Source: JAKQHY01 sp034429475
GTDB taxonomy: Bacteria > Chloroflexota > Anaerolineae > B4-G1 > SLSP01
Assembly (NCBI GenBank): GCA_034429475.1
Contig: DAOUGD010000234.1
Location: 1 to 20,884, forward strand
Direction: 5' to 3'
DNA: 20,884 nucleotides
The position numbers were made by a program, and so were the translations under genes. Positions within the stretch are counted from its first letter, which is position 1, and each line of letters opens with the position of its first letter. This document shows positions 6,794-13,928 of this stretch, piece by piece. The notes beneath the pieces were generated by a model. The model was given only the letters and a program-made list of their open reading frames with translations, was not told where the DNA came from and did not search any database.

Positions 6794-7762
6794 ATGCGTA
6801 TTCTCATTGTGGGTGGGACAGGATTCATCGGCTATCATACTGCGCTGGAGTGTCTTCGGCGCGGACACAGTGTGACAGCGTTGGCGCTGCCGCCGTTGCC
6901 GGCAGACGATCTCCTGCCGCCTCAGGTGGATATCAAGCTCGCGAACTTGAACACGCTCTCCGATGTCGAAGTGCGCGCGTTGCTCCACGGCCATGAGGCC
7001 GTCGTCTACGCAGCCGGCGCCGATGATCGCGCCACGCCCAGGGCGCCGGCCTATCGCTTTTTCTACGAGGAAAACGTCAGGGCTTCGGCGCGCTTCTTCC
7101 GGTTGGCGCGGGAGGCCGGCGTGCGGCGGGGCGTGTTGCTCAGTTCATACTTCGCCACCTTCGACCGTATGTGGCCGGAGATGGAACTCGCAAAGCACCA
7201 CCCCTATATCTGGAGCCGCGTGGCGCAGGCTGAACAGTCGCTCAATGCCGCCGCTCCCAACCTGGACTTGATGATCCTTGAGTTGGGGTACATCTTTGGC
7301 CGTATGCCTGGCCGCATCCCTATCTGGAAGCCCCTCATTGATTACCTCCGTTCCCCGTTGCCGCTGTTCTATCCCCAAGGCGGCACCAACATGATCGCCG
7401 TCAGTCACGTCGCCGAGGCCATCGTCGGCGCCCTTGAGCGCGGCGCAGGCGGCGAGCGCTATCCCATTGGCGACGAAAACCTCATGTGGGTGGAATGGCT
7501 ATCCCGCCTGACCGCCCTGTTGGGTAAGCCTAAGCGGGTGATCACCATCCCTGCGGCCTTCGCCCGGTTGGGAGCCAGATTCCTTGTGCTATCGCACCGG
7601 CGACAGGGGCGCGAAAGCGGCCTCAACCCTGTGAAGTTCATTGACGTGCAGACGCGCAACACCTTTTTCGATCCCACCCCCTCCTGCGAAGCCCTCGGCT
7701 ATGGACGCGGCGGCCTCGACGAAGCGCTCGCTCAAACCGTGGAGGCATGTCTGGGGGCGTAG
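6794..7762 (+). CDS. NAD(P)-dependent epimerase/dehydratase-like protein (extended SDR)
   Basis: The 322-aa protein has an N-terminal Rossmann motif GGTGFIG (residues 7-13), typical of sugar-nucleotide epimerases and related short-chain dehydrogenases. After LLSSYF, the active-site region reads HHPYIWSRVAQAEQSL. The usual YxxxK is therefore replaced by YxxxR, which may mean altered or lost catalysis. The C-terminal part is the variable substrate-binding half. The ATG has GAGGAGG upstream, and the gene starts 18 bp after the regulator stop, so the two may share a transcript. Substrate is unknown. The neighbouring glycosyltransferase fits a role in surface sugar chemistry, but this is only context. 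Confidence 0.85.
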   Translation: MRILIVGGTGFIGYHTALECLRRGHSVTALALPPLPADDLLPPQVDIKLANLNTLSDVEVRALLHGHEAVVYAAGADDRATPRAPAYRFFYEENVRASARFFRLAREAGVRRGVLLSSYFATFDRMWPEMELAKHHPYIWSRVAQAEQSLNAAAPNLDLMILELGYIFGRMPGRIPIWKPLIDYLRSPLPLFYPQGGTNMIAVSHVAEAIVGALERGAGGERYPIGDENLMWVEWLSRLTALLGKPKRVITIPAAFARLGARFLVLSHRRQGRESGLNPVKFIDVQTRNTFFDPTPSCEALGYGRGGLDEALAQTVEACLGA

Positions 7763-7764
7763 TG

Positions 7765-7786
7765 GGCGCTTCCGCGCCATGCTTTT
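7765..7786 (+). terminator. Possible weak terminator hairpin
   Basis: GGCGC (7765-7769) pairs with GCGCC (7774-7778) over a TTCC loop, followed by atgctttt. The stem is short and the T-run imperfect. It lies just after the epimerase-like gene and could end its transcript. Confidence 0.3.
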
Positions 7787-7864
7787 GGGCAGTAAATCGC
7801 CTACTACAAACCTATTTTCGTCTTCGTGATTTTCATCTCCCATTCCCCGCTCCTCATTCCTGCG

Positions 7865-7870
7865 TATAAT
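7865..7870 (+). promoter_or_regulatory. -10 box TATAAT with possible leaderless start
   Basis: A perfect TATAAT ends six bases before the GTG at 7877, so transcription would start at or next to that codon, as in leaderless mRNAs. There is no Shine-Dalgarno sequence before this GTG, which agrees. No clear -35 hexamer is seen at 17 bp spacing. Confidence 0.4.
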
Positions 7871-7876
7871 GACTTT

Positions 7877-9850
7877 GTGAAACGAAAGTACCTGCTTTGG
7901 GTAGGGATCGCGCTGGTGGGACTCACATTCGCGCTGCGGCTGTGGGGCCTGACGGCCACGTCGCTGTGGTACGACGAGACGTTTATGGTTGCTCACGCGC
8001 GGCAGGGCGTGCTGGCGGGCGTCGTAGGGCTGTGGCGTGAAGACAACGCGATTCCGCTGCACGGGCTGCTGCTGGCGTTGTGGATTCGCGTGGCGGGCAG
8101 CGGCGAATTTGCCGTGCGCTATCTCTCCGTCCTCCTCGGCGTGATCGCAACCCCGCTGGTGATGCGGCTCGGCGGCGCGGTAAGTGGGCGGCGGGATGGC
8201 GGATGGGGCGCGGCGCTGGCCTACGCTACGCTGCCCATCTACGTCTATTACTCCCAGGAAGTGCGGATGTACGCGCTGGTCGTCCCTTTGGCGGCAGCCT
8301 TTGCGTGGACGGCGTGGCGGCTGCGGGAACGCGGTCGCGGCGCGGCGGCCTACGTCATCCTCGGCGCGGCGATGCTCATGGCGCACCTTTATGCCGGGCT
8401 GCTCTGGGCGGCGGTGCTGGCGTGGGGAACCGTGAGAGGGAGAGGGGGAGAGGGGGAGAGGGGGAGACAAGGCAGTAAAGACTCCAAAATCCAAAATCCA
8501 AAATCCAAAATCCTCTTTTGGCGGGCGAATCTTTGGCTGGGACTGGCGGCGCTGCCGATTGCGGCCTGGGCGATTTGGCGCGCGGGGGTGGATGCGACGG
8601 CCACGTCGGCGATTCCGACCTCGACGGTGCGGTGGCTGCCGGTGTTGTTTGGGGTGGGGCAGTATTTGCCCGCGCCGTGGACGGCGGTGTTTGTCGGCGT
8701 GGCTGGCTTATCCCTGGCATTGACTTTCTTCAACCTGATCCGCGCGCGGCGCTTTTCGGGCGTCGTGTGGCTGCTGACAACCTTGCTGCTGCCCGTGCTC
8801 CTGCTCCTGGCAAGCACCTTCGTCAAAGCCAAGTGGAGCGAGCGCTATCTTCTCCCCTCCTTCGGCCTCGCGCTCGCCGTGGGCGTGGGGACGGGGTGGG
8901 AGAGGGGGAGAGGGGGAGACAAGGAGGCCGGGAGACAAGGTGACATGGTGAAAACCGCTCAGTCCTCAGTCCTCAGTCCTCAGTCCTTGCTCTTTCTTGC
9001 CTGGCTCGCTTTAACATTCCCCGCCCTATCCCGGCAGGCCGCAGGAACCTGGGCGGTGGGAGTGGTGGATGAGTGGCATCCGCGCCCGGATTTTCGCGGG
9101 GTGGCGCGGTATATTGCCGAGCATGACGCGCCCGGCGACGCGGTGGTGGTGGTCGGCGGGTATGCGGCGCACACGTTGAGCTATTATTACGACGGGCCGG
9201 CGCGGGTGTTCGGCCTGCCCTTCGATACGCGGCTGCTCGACACGGGCGCGGCGCTGGATTTGCGCGCGCTGTCCATCCTGGAACGCGAATCGCAGGGGGC
9301 GACGCGGTTGTGGTTGGTGCTGTGGCAGGCGAACCTGGCCGATCCGACGAATTTGATTCAAAGCGTGCTGGTGGATCAGTGCGACCGGCTGGGCGTGGGC
9401 GGGCGCTTCACCAACGTGAGCCTGCTGCTGTTCGACGTGACCGCGTGCCGCCCGCTGGATCGGCTGGTGTCGCCGCCGTTGCCACTGGATGCGGCTTTCG
9501 TCGCCCCAATCCGGTTGGCGGGCTACAATCTCATCCGTAACGGCGATGCCTGGGAAGTGGACGTGTGGTGGGAAACGTCGGGCGCGTTGGCGGAGGATTA
9601 CGCCGTGTTCGTCCACCTGCTTGACGCCGACGGGACGTTGGTGGCGCAGCACGATCACATCGCCGGCGCGGATGCTTACCCGACGCACCTGTGGCCTCCC
9701 GGTACGCGCTTGCGAGATCGGTTTTTCTTGGCTGTGCCGGGCGGGCGTTGTGAGGGGTGTCAGCTTCACGTTGGTTTGTATACCCCACAGGGACGTTTGC
9801 TTTTGCGCGATGGCAGTGATCTCGTCGAGATAACGGTAAATGAACCATAA
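7877..9850 (+). CDS. Membrane glycosyltransferase, PMT/GT39-GT83-like, with C-terminal beta domain
   Basis: About 657 aa from the GTG at 7877; a longer form from GTG 7826 is possible. The protein is a polytopic transferase using a lipid-linked sugar donor. After the first membrane helix comes LWYDET, the acidic loop motif of this superfamily, then about ten hydrophobic helices up to residue 400. A soluble C-terminal part follows, ending in a beta domain with EDYAVFVHLLDADGTLVAQH and a HLWPPG motif, often seen at the end of such proteins in Chloroflexota. Two hydrophilic loops, at about residues 184-211 and 340-370, are encoded by in-frame short tandem repeats (8430-8511 and 8896-8987). Target and sugar are unknown. 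The last 11 bases overlap the next gene. Confidence 0.87.
   Translation: MKRKYLLWVGIALVGLTFALRLWGLTATSLWYDETFMVAHARQGVLAGVVGLWREDNAIPLHGLLLALWIRVAGSGEFAVRYLSVLLGVIATPLVMRLGGAVSGRRDGGWGAALAYATLPIYVYYSQEVRMYALVVPLAAAFAWTAWRLRERGRGAAAYVILGAAMLMAHLYAGLLWAAVLAWGTVRGRGGEGERGRQGSKDSKIQNPKSKILFWRANLWLGLAALPIAAWAIWRAGVDATATSAIPTSTVRWLPVLFGVGQYLPAPWTAVFVGVAGLSLALTFFNLIRARRFSGVVWLLTTLLLPVLLLLASTFVKAKWSERYLLPSFGLALAVGVGTGWERGRGGDKEAGRQGDMVKTAQSSVLSPQSLLFLAWLALTFPALSRQAAGTWAVGVVDEWHPRPDFRGVARYIAEHDAPGDAVVVVGGYAAHTLSYYYDGPARVFGLPFDTRLLDTGAALDLRALSILERESQGATRLWLVLWQANLADPTNLIQSVLVDQCDRLGVGGRFTNVSLLLFDVTACRPLDRLVSPPLPLDAAFVAPIRLAGYNLIRNGDAWEVDVWWETSGALAEDYAVFVHLLDADGTLVAQHDHIAGADAYPTHLWPPGTRLRDRFFLAVPGGRCEGCQLHVGLYTPQGRLLLRDGSDLVEITVNEP
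8430..8511. repeat. Short tandem repeats inside the glycosyltransferase gene, block 1
   Basis: A g/a-rich part (gagaggg and ggagaggg units, 8434-8466) is followed by gacaagg and four perfect ccaaaat heptamers (8484-8511). The frame stays open and gives a loop rich in Arg, Gly, Glu, Lys and Ser between two hydrophobic helices. Similar units elsewhere in the window are intergenic. Confidence 0.85.
8896..8987. repeat. Short tandem repeats inside the glycosyltransferase gene, block 2
   Basis: Again a gagaggg-type stretch (about 8896-8917), two gggagacaagg segments, then four perfect cagtcct heptamers (8960-8987). The order, g/a-rich part then heptamers, mirrors block 1. Translation gives a hydrophilic loop between two membrane helices without breaking the frame. 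Confidence 0.85.
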
Positions 9851-10394
9851 AAGACTTGTCTGGTGGTTAATTTTGCTGTGCAGCATACTTTGTATGGGGC
9901 TGTGCTTGGGTGGCTGGTTGGAATTAGATGCACAACGGAAGGCTAACTATATCGAGACCCAAGCCACGCAAACATGGATTGACGCACTGACCATGAACTA
10001 TGGGAAAGAACTCAGCCAGCTTATCGAAAACTATGAACATCAACGACGGGAAAGTCCTGAAACTCCAGATTTAGCAGCAATTGTCACCAACTACTATGTT
10101 TTGGAGTATACAGAGACACGTTGCCAGGCCTATGCCGCAGTAGCGATCAACTCGCAGTACATCTACAATGATTATAATAGCCAACCGTGTGGGTTTTGTG
10201 CAGTATATGTCTTTGTACGCGCTGGCTCACAAGACTCCTGGAAGTTTGGTGATTTTCTGCCGATCATGGGGTCTGCGTACGATTTGGCACGTGATTGGAG
10301 TGTTCTTGAGGAACTGGGTAGCTATGAAGGTTTTATTGATGTTTGTCCGCAATGGGAACCATGTCCGTATTGGACATGTACGGATAAGAAATGA
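9840..10394 (+). CDS. Hypothetical membrane-anchored protein
   Basis: Not recognised. The 184-aa protein has one N-terminal hydrophobic helix (residues 8-26, WWLILLCSILCMGLCLGGW) that can be a membrane anchor or uncleaved signal. Then comes a hydrophilic region with a predicted helix (50-70) and a Cys-rich C-terminal part (C in QPCGFCAVYVF and CPQWEPCPYWTC), which suggests disulfides outside the membrane. The DNA is AT-richer than either neighbour. The ATG overlaps the glycosyltransferase end by 11 bp, so translation may be coupled; no strong Shine-Dalgarno is seen. It may be a recent arrival. Confidence 0.65.
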   Translation: MNHKRLVWWLILLCSILCMGLCLGGWLELDAQRKANYIETQATQTWIDALTMNYGKELSQLIENYEHQRRESPETPDLAAIVTNYYVLEYTETRCQAYAAVAINSQYIYNDYNSQPCGFCAVYVFVRAGSQDSWKFGDFLPIMGSAYDLARDWSVLEELGSYEGFIDVCPQWEPCPYWTCTDKK

Positions 10395-10425
10395 CTGACT
10401 AATCACCAAAAACAGGACGATTCCT

Positions 10426-11121
10426 ATGGCAAAACATATTCTTGTCGTAGATGACGATGCACTCTTACGCCGAAGTCTGGCGTTTAACCTCGAACAGGCC
10501 GGGTATCACGCGGAGGCGGCGGGGACGGCGGAGGACGCGCTGGCGCTGGCCCGCCGCGATCCGCCGGATTTGGTGCTGCTGGACATCGGCCTGCCGGGGA
10601 TGGATGGCCTGGACGCGCTGCGCAACTTGCGCCGCGAACTGGACGTGCCGGTCATCTTCATCACCGCGCGCCGCCGGGAGCTGGACGAGGTGCTCGGTCT
10701 GGAATTGGGCGCGGACGATTACATCACCAAGCCCTTCGACTTCGACGTGCTGCTGGCGCGCGTCAAGGCGGTATTGCGGCGCAGCGGGCGTCCTGACATC
10801 GCGCCGACGCCGACGTTGCAGCCGTTGACCGTGGGCGACATCGTGATCGATCCCAGCGCACACACGGTGACGCTGCGCGATACGCCGGTGGAGATGGCGC
10901 CGCGCGAGTTCGATCTGCTGCTGGCGCTGGCGCAGGAGGCCGGGCGGGTGCTCTCGGTGGACGATCTGCTGGGGCGCGTCTGGGGCGCAGAGTACGTCGG
11001 CGAACCGCAAGTGGTCTACGTTCACATCCGCTGGCTGCGCGAGAAGCTGGAAGACGATCCCCAGCATCCGCAGCGCATTGTGACGGTGCGTGGGGTGGGG
11101 TACAAGCTGGTGGCGGGGTAG
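10426..11121 (+). CDS. Response regulator, OmpR/PhoB family
   Basis: This 231-aa transcription regulator has a receiver domain (residues 4-115) with acidic D9-D11 in VVDDDA, phospho-acceptor D53 in LVLLDIGLPG and K102 in YITKPFDF. A winged-helix DNA-binding domain follows (about 135-230), with REFDLLLALAQEAGRVLS, then QVVYVHIRWLREKLE and VRGVGYKLV, all typical. The kinase partner is the next gene, 112 bp downstream. A moderate AGGA lies before the ATG. The target genes are unknown. Confidence 0.95.
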   Translation: MAKHILVVDDDALLRRSLAFNLEQAGYHAEAAGTAEDALALARRDPPDLVLLDIGLPGMDGLDALRNLRRELDVPVIFITARRRELDEVLGLELGADDYITKPFDFDVLLARVKAVLRRSGRPDIAPTPTLQPLTVGDIVIDPSAHTVTLRDTPVEMAPREFDLLLALAQEAGRVLSVDDLLGRVWGAEYVGEPQVVYVHIRWLREKLEDDPQHPQRIVTVRGVGYKLVAG

Positions 11122-11136
11122 GCAATGTTTTATGTC

Positions 11137-11197
11137 TGAAACGTGAAACGTGAAACGTGAGGCTGTCATAATGAGATCATCACATTTCACGTTTTAC
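11137..11197. repeat. tgaaacg heptamers with inverted partner, between regulator and kinase
   Basis: Three perfect tgaaacg units (11137-11157) are followed about 30 bp later by atttcacgttttac (11184-11197), roughly their reverse complement, so the region can fold into a stem-loop. It lies between two genes of one two-component system and may lower expression of the kinase relative to the regulator. Related gtttcac and gttttac units stand at 1019-1032. Confidence 0.7.
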
Positions 11198-11233
11198 AAA
11201 TGAGACAGTTGTCGTCATAATTTGGGGGTAGGT

Positions 11234-12655
11234 ATGCGCTCTTTGCGGACGCAGTTGGTATTGAGTCATTTGCTGCCGTTGTTGATTGTGCTGCCGCTCG
11301 TCGGGGTGGCGCTGACGTATTTGCTGGAAACGCAGGTCTGGCTGGCCGGGCTTTCGACGGAGTTGGAGAATCAGGCGCGGCTGGTCGCCAATGTGGCCCG
11401 CGACTACCCCGAAATCTGGTACGACGCGGAGCTGGCGCAGGCGTTTATGGCGCGCATTGCGCCGTACCTTTCGGCCAAAGTGATGTTTTTCGACACCAAC
11501 GAGGTGCTGATGGCGTCCAGCGATGCGGCCGACGATGCGAAGATCGGGCAGGTGGTGGACGTGCCGGGCTTCCGTGAGGTGCTGCTCACCCGGCTTTCAC
11601 TACGGGTGGACTACGGCGAGCGTCCGGGGACGGGCGCGGCGGACGTGCTGATGCCGGTGCTCACCCCCACGTTTCAGGTAGTCGGCGTCATCCGTCTGAC
11701 GGATCCGCTGGCGAGCGTCTACGAGCGCTTCCCGCGGACGCGCACCTTGATCGTCTCGGTGTTGGTCGGCGGATTGCTGCTGGGCGCGTTGGTGGGCGGC
11801 GTGTTGGCGGTGGATTTGGTGCGCCCGCTGCGCCGGGCCACGCGGGAGATCACCCGAATGGCCGACGGGCATCCGCTGGCCGCGCTGCCGGAGCAGGGGC
11901 CAGAGGAGATGCGGCTGCTGCTGCGCGCCTTCAACGCGCTCACCGAGCAGCTTCACGGCCTGGAAAAAGCGCGCAAACGGCTGCTGGCAAACCTCGTCCA
12001 CGAGCTGGGGCGACCGTTGGGGGCGCTCCTTTCGGCGACGCAGGCGTTGGCGAGCGGCGCGCACGCGGACACCGCGTTGCGCACGGAATTGCTCAGCGGG
12101 ATGGAGGGCGAGGTGCAGCGGATGCAGCATCTCCTTGACGACTTGACGGGGCTGTACGCTCAGGCGGTCGGCCCAATGGAGTTGAACCGCGCCCCTACGC
12201 GCATCGTCCCCTGGCTGCTGCGCGTGCTGAGTCCCTGGCGGGAGGCGGCCTACGAGAAAGGCTTGAGCTGGGACGTGGACGCGCCGCGCAACCTGCCAGA
12301 CCTGACGATAGACGCCGACCGGCTGGCGCAGGCCATCGGCAACGTGGTGAGCAACGCCATCAAATACACCCCGCCGGGGGGCAACGTAAGCATCGCCGCC
12401 GGCAAGACGGCGGAGGAGGTCTGGATTCGCGTGCAGGACACCGGCATCGGCATCCCCCCGGAGGTGCAGTCGCGCATCTTCGAGCCGTTCTACCGGGGGC
12501 CGGAGAGCCGCCGCTTCCCGCAGGGCATGGGCCTGGGCCTGAGCATCGCCCGCGATTTGGTGACGGCGCACGGCGGGCGCATCGAGGTGGAAAGTGAGTC
12601 GGAGAACGGGAGCGCGTTTACAATTTGGTTGCCGGTGGAGCGAGAAAGCGAGTGA
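11234..12655 (+). CDS. Membrane sensor histidine kinase (HAMP, HisKA, HATPase_c)
   Basis: The 473-aa sensor is probably the partner of the OmpR-type regulator upstream. It has a first membrane helix (residues 8-30), an extracytoplasmic sensor region (31-168), a second helix (170-193), a HAMP linker (194-245), and a His box LLANLVHELGRPLG with H256 (HELGRP instead of HELRTP). The N-box is QAIGNVVSNAIKY (near 360), followed by G1 DTGIGIP, an F-box FEPFYRG and G2 GMGLGLSIA. The ATG at 11234 was preferred over TTG 11222 because GGGGGTAGGT precedes it. The last codons (Glu-Ser-Glu) and stop fall in the 16-bp repeat that continues toward the next gene. Confidence 0.94.
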   Translation: MRSLRTQLVLSHLLPLLIVLPLVGVALTYLLETQVWLAGLSTELENQARLVANVARDYPEIWYDAELAQAFMARIAPYLSAKVMFFDTNEVLMASSDAADDAKIGQVVDVPGFREVLLTRLSLRVDYGERPGTGAADVLMPVLTPTFQVVGVIRLTDPLASVYERFPRTRTLIVSVLVGGLLLGALVGGVLAVDLVRPLRRATREITRMADGHPLAALPEQGPEEMRLLLRAFNALTEQLHGLEKARKRLLANLVHELGRPLGALLSATQALASGAHADTALRTELLSGMEGEVQRMQHLLDDLTGLYAQAVGPMELNRAPTRIVPWLLRVLSPWREAAYEKGLSWDVDAPRNLPDLTIDADRLAQAIGNVVSNAIKYTPPGGNVSIAAGKTAEEVWIRVQDTGIGIPPEVQSRIFEPFYRGPESRRFPQGMGLGLSIARDLVTAHGGRIEVESESENGSAFTIWLPVERESE

Positions 12656-12700
12656 GCGATAAAGCGAGTGAGCGATAAAGCGAGTGAGCGATTAAGCGAG
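12645..12700. repeat. 16-bp tandem repeat x3.5, upstream of the four-helix-bundle gene
   Basis: Three perfect copies of aaagcgagtgagcgat (12645-12692) and a partial fourth (to 12700). The first copy contains the kinase stop codon; the last runs up to the ribosome binding site of the next gene. Identical copies occur on the other side of that gene at 13119-13150. Confidence 0.93.
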
Positions 12701-12706
12701 GGTGTT

Positions 12707-13129
12707 ATGGTGGGAAATTTGACGTTTGAGGGGTGGGTACAGACGGTTCACGAGCGGGTGAAGAAGGAGCCGATTTGGCAATCGTTGAGTTATCGCAAAG
12801 CCCTGTTTTTCTATGAATGTGTCTGGCAAGATTTTGATGTGTTGCGCGGTGACTTACGCGGAAAAGCTGTTATGGAGCAGTTAATCCGTAGCGCGGGTTC
12901 CGTCAGTGCAAACCTGGAAGAAGGTCACGGGCGTGGTTATGGGCAACAGCGCAATTGGTTTTTCAAAGTTGCCATCGGTTCGGCCAGAGAAAGCAAAGGA
13001 TGGTACTGGCGTGTTCAGCACCTTCTTTCGAGAGAAGTGTTGGATGCGCGACTGGCGCTCATTGACGAAGTTATTGCTCTCTTGGTTGACGAACTTTCCC
13101 GGCAAAAGAATTATCGAAAAAGCGAGTGA
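12707..13129 (+). CDS. Four-helix-bundle protein, S23/IVP-like
   Basis: The 140-aa protein resembles the family of the 23S rRNA intervening-sequence proteins (S23/IVP), a pentameric four-helix bundle related to the Avd accessory protein of diversity-generating retroelements. Seen here: FYECVWQDFDVLRGDLRGKAVMEQLIRSAGSVSANLEEGHGR, where the RSAGSVSANLEEG segment is the family's hallmark, then NWFFKVAIGSARESKGWYWR and a last helix LALIDEVIALLVDEL. ATG 12707 has GAGGG upstream; GTG 12668 would translate the repeat. There is no rRNA here, so it is a free-standing member. It is bracketed by the same 16-bp repeats, and its last codons and stop lie inside them. The DNA is AT-richer than its neighbours. 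Function is unknown. Confidence 0.85.
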   Translation: MVGNLTFEGWVQTVHERVKKEPIWQSLSYRKALFFYECVWQDFDVLRGDLRGKAVMEQLIRSAGSVSANLEEGHGRGYGQQRNWFFKVAIGSARESKGWYWRVQHLLSREVLDARLALIDEVIALLVDELSRQKNYRKSE

Positions 13130-13211
13130 GCGATAAAGCGAGTGAGCGAGTCAGCAATATGTCGCCTTATCGCTTGTTCGCCTTATCGCTTTATCGCTTG
13201 TTCGCTCATTC
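13119..13211. repeat. 16-bp repeats plus inverted copies, downstream of the four-helix-bundle gene
   Basis: Two direct copies (13119-13150, the second ending in g), the first containing the stop codon of the four-helix-bundle gene. They are followed by inverted, diverged copies (13163-13211) made of ttatcgctt and ttcgc units. The direct and inverted blocks could form a long hairpin just before the phosphatase gene. Confidence 0.88.
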
Positions 13212-13227
13212 GTCAGAAAGGATTACG

Positions 13228-13854
13228 ATGAGTTTACGTTTATGGTTGGTGCGTCACGGGGAGACGGAGTGGAACGCCGAGGGGCGGTATCAGGGGCAGA
13301 CGGATGTGCCTTTGAGCGAGGTGGGGCTGCGGCAGGCGGAAGCGGTCGCGGCGCGGCTGGCGGCGGCGCCGCTGGACGCGATTTATGTCAGCGATCTCAG
13401 CCGGGCAGCGGAGACGGGGCGGGCCATTGCGCGGCCTCACGGTCTGGACGTGCGCCTTGATCCGCGCTGGCGGGAGTTGAGTTTCGGCGAGTGGCACGGG
13501 CTGACCTACGCGCAGATGGAGGCACAGGCCCCGGAGACGGTGGCCTGGTGGAACGCCGACCGCGTCCACCGCGCGCCGCCCGGCGGCGAGACGATGGCAG
13601 AACTGGCCGCGCGGGTGCAGGCAGCCTTAGATGACATCTGCCGCGATCACTCTGACGGTACGGTGCTTGTTGCGGCGCACGGCGGGCCGATCCGCGTGCT
13701 GCTGTGCCTGCTCCTGGGAAAGTCGCCGGGCGATCACTGGCAGTTTGGAATGGGCAACACCTCTTTGACCGAGATTGAATTCCACCGTATGGGGCCGGTG
13801 CTGCGGCGCTTGAACGATATGCAACATTTACAAGTGCTGAGTGCTGAGTGCTGA
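13228..13854 (+). CDS. Histidine phosphatase / phosphoglycerate mutase-like
   Basis: The 208-aa enzyme is of the branch-1 histidine phosphatase superfamily. LVRHGETEWN (phospho-His H10) is at the start, WRELSFGEWHGL is the typical middle motif, and VAAHGGPIR carries the second His (near residue 152). Candidates include alpha-ribazole phosphatase, a 2,3-phosphoglycerate mutase-like enzyme or a general phosphatase; nothing decides between them. ATG 13228 has AGAAAGGA upstream; the frame extends to 13126 only through repeat sequence. The last codons (Val-Leu-Ser-Ala-Glu-Cys) and stop are encoded by a gtgctga repeat, so the C-terminus has been changed by the array. Confidence 0.92.
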   Translation: MSLRLWLVRHGETEWNAEGRYQGQTDVPLSEVGLRQAEAVAARLAAAPLDAIYVSDLSRAAETGRAIARPHGLDVRLDPRWRELSFGEWHGLTYAQMEAQAPETVAWWNADRVHRAPPGGETMAELAARVQAALDDICRDHSDGTVLVAAHGGPIRVLLCLLLGKSPGDHWQFGMGNTSLTEIEFHRMGPVLRRLNDMQHLQVLSAEC

Positions 13855-13914
13855 GGACTGAGGACTGAGTGCTGAGGACTGAGTGTTGGGGTCTTGCCCC
13901 AGTCCTCAGTCCTT
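13834..13914. repeat. gtgctga / ggactga heptamer array ending in a hairpin
   Basis: Eight 7-bp units run without gaps from 13834 to 13889 (gtgctga x3, ggactga x2, gtgctga, ggactga, gtgttgg). Then TGGGG (13887-13891) pairs with CCCCA (13897-13901), followed by two units in inverted sense (agtcctc, agtcctt, 13901-13914). The array holds the phosphatase stop codon and ends just before the permease ribosome binding site. Confidence 0.88.
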
Positions 13915-13928
13915 CATTGGAGGAACAG

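Noticed and set aside
12668..12706. GTG start of the four-helix-bundle gene inside the 16-bp repeat
   Set aside because: The extra residues come from the repeat, and the same peptide would appear before the phosphatase. ATG 12707 has GAGGG before it.
12645..13211. CRISPR array
   Set aside because: The 16-bp units are tandem without unique spacers, and no cas gene is near.
13126..13227. Extended start of the histidine phosphatase
   Set aside because: The extension is repeat-derived, and the RHGE motif normally lies about ten residues from the start, as it does from ATG 13228.
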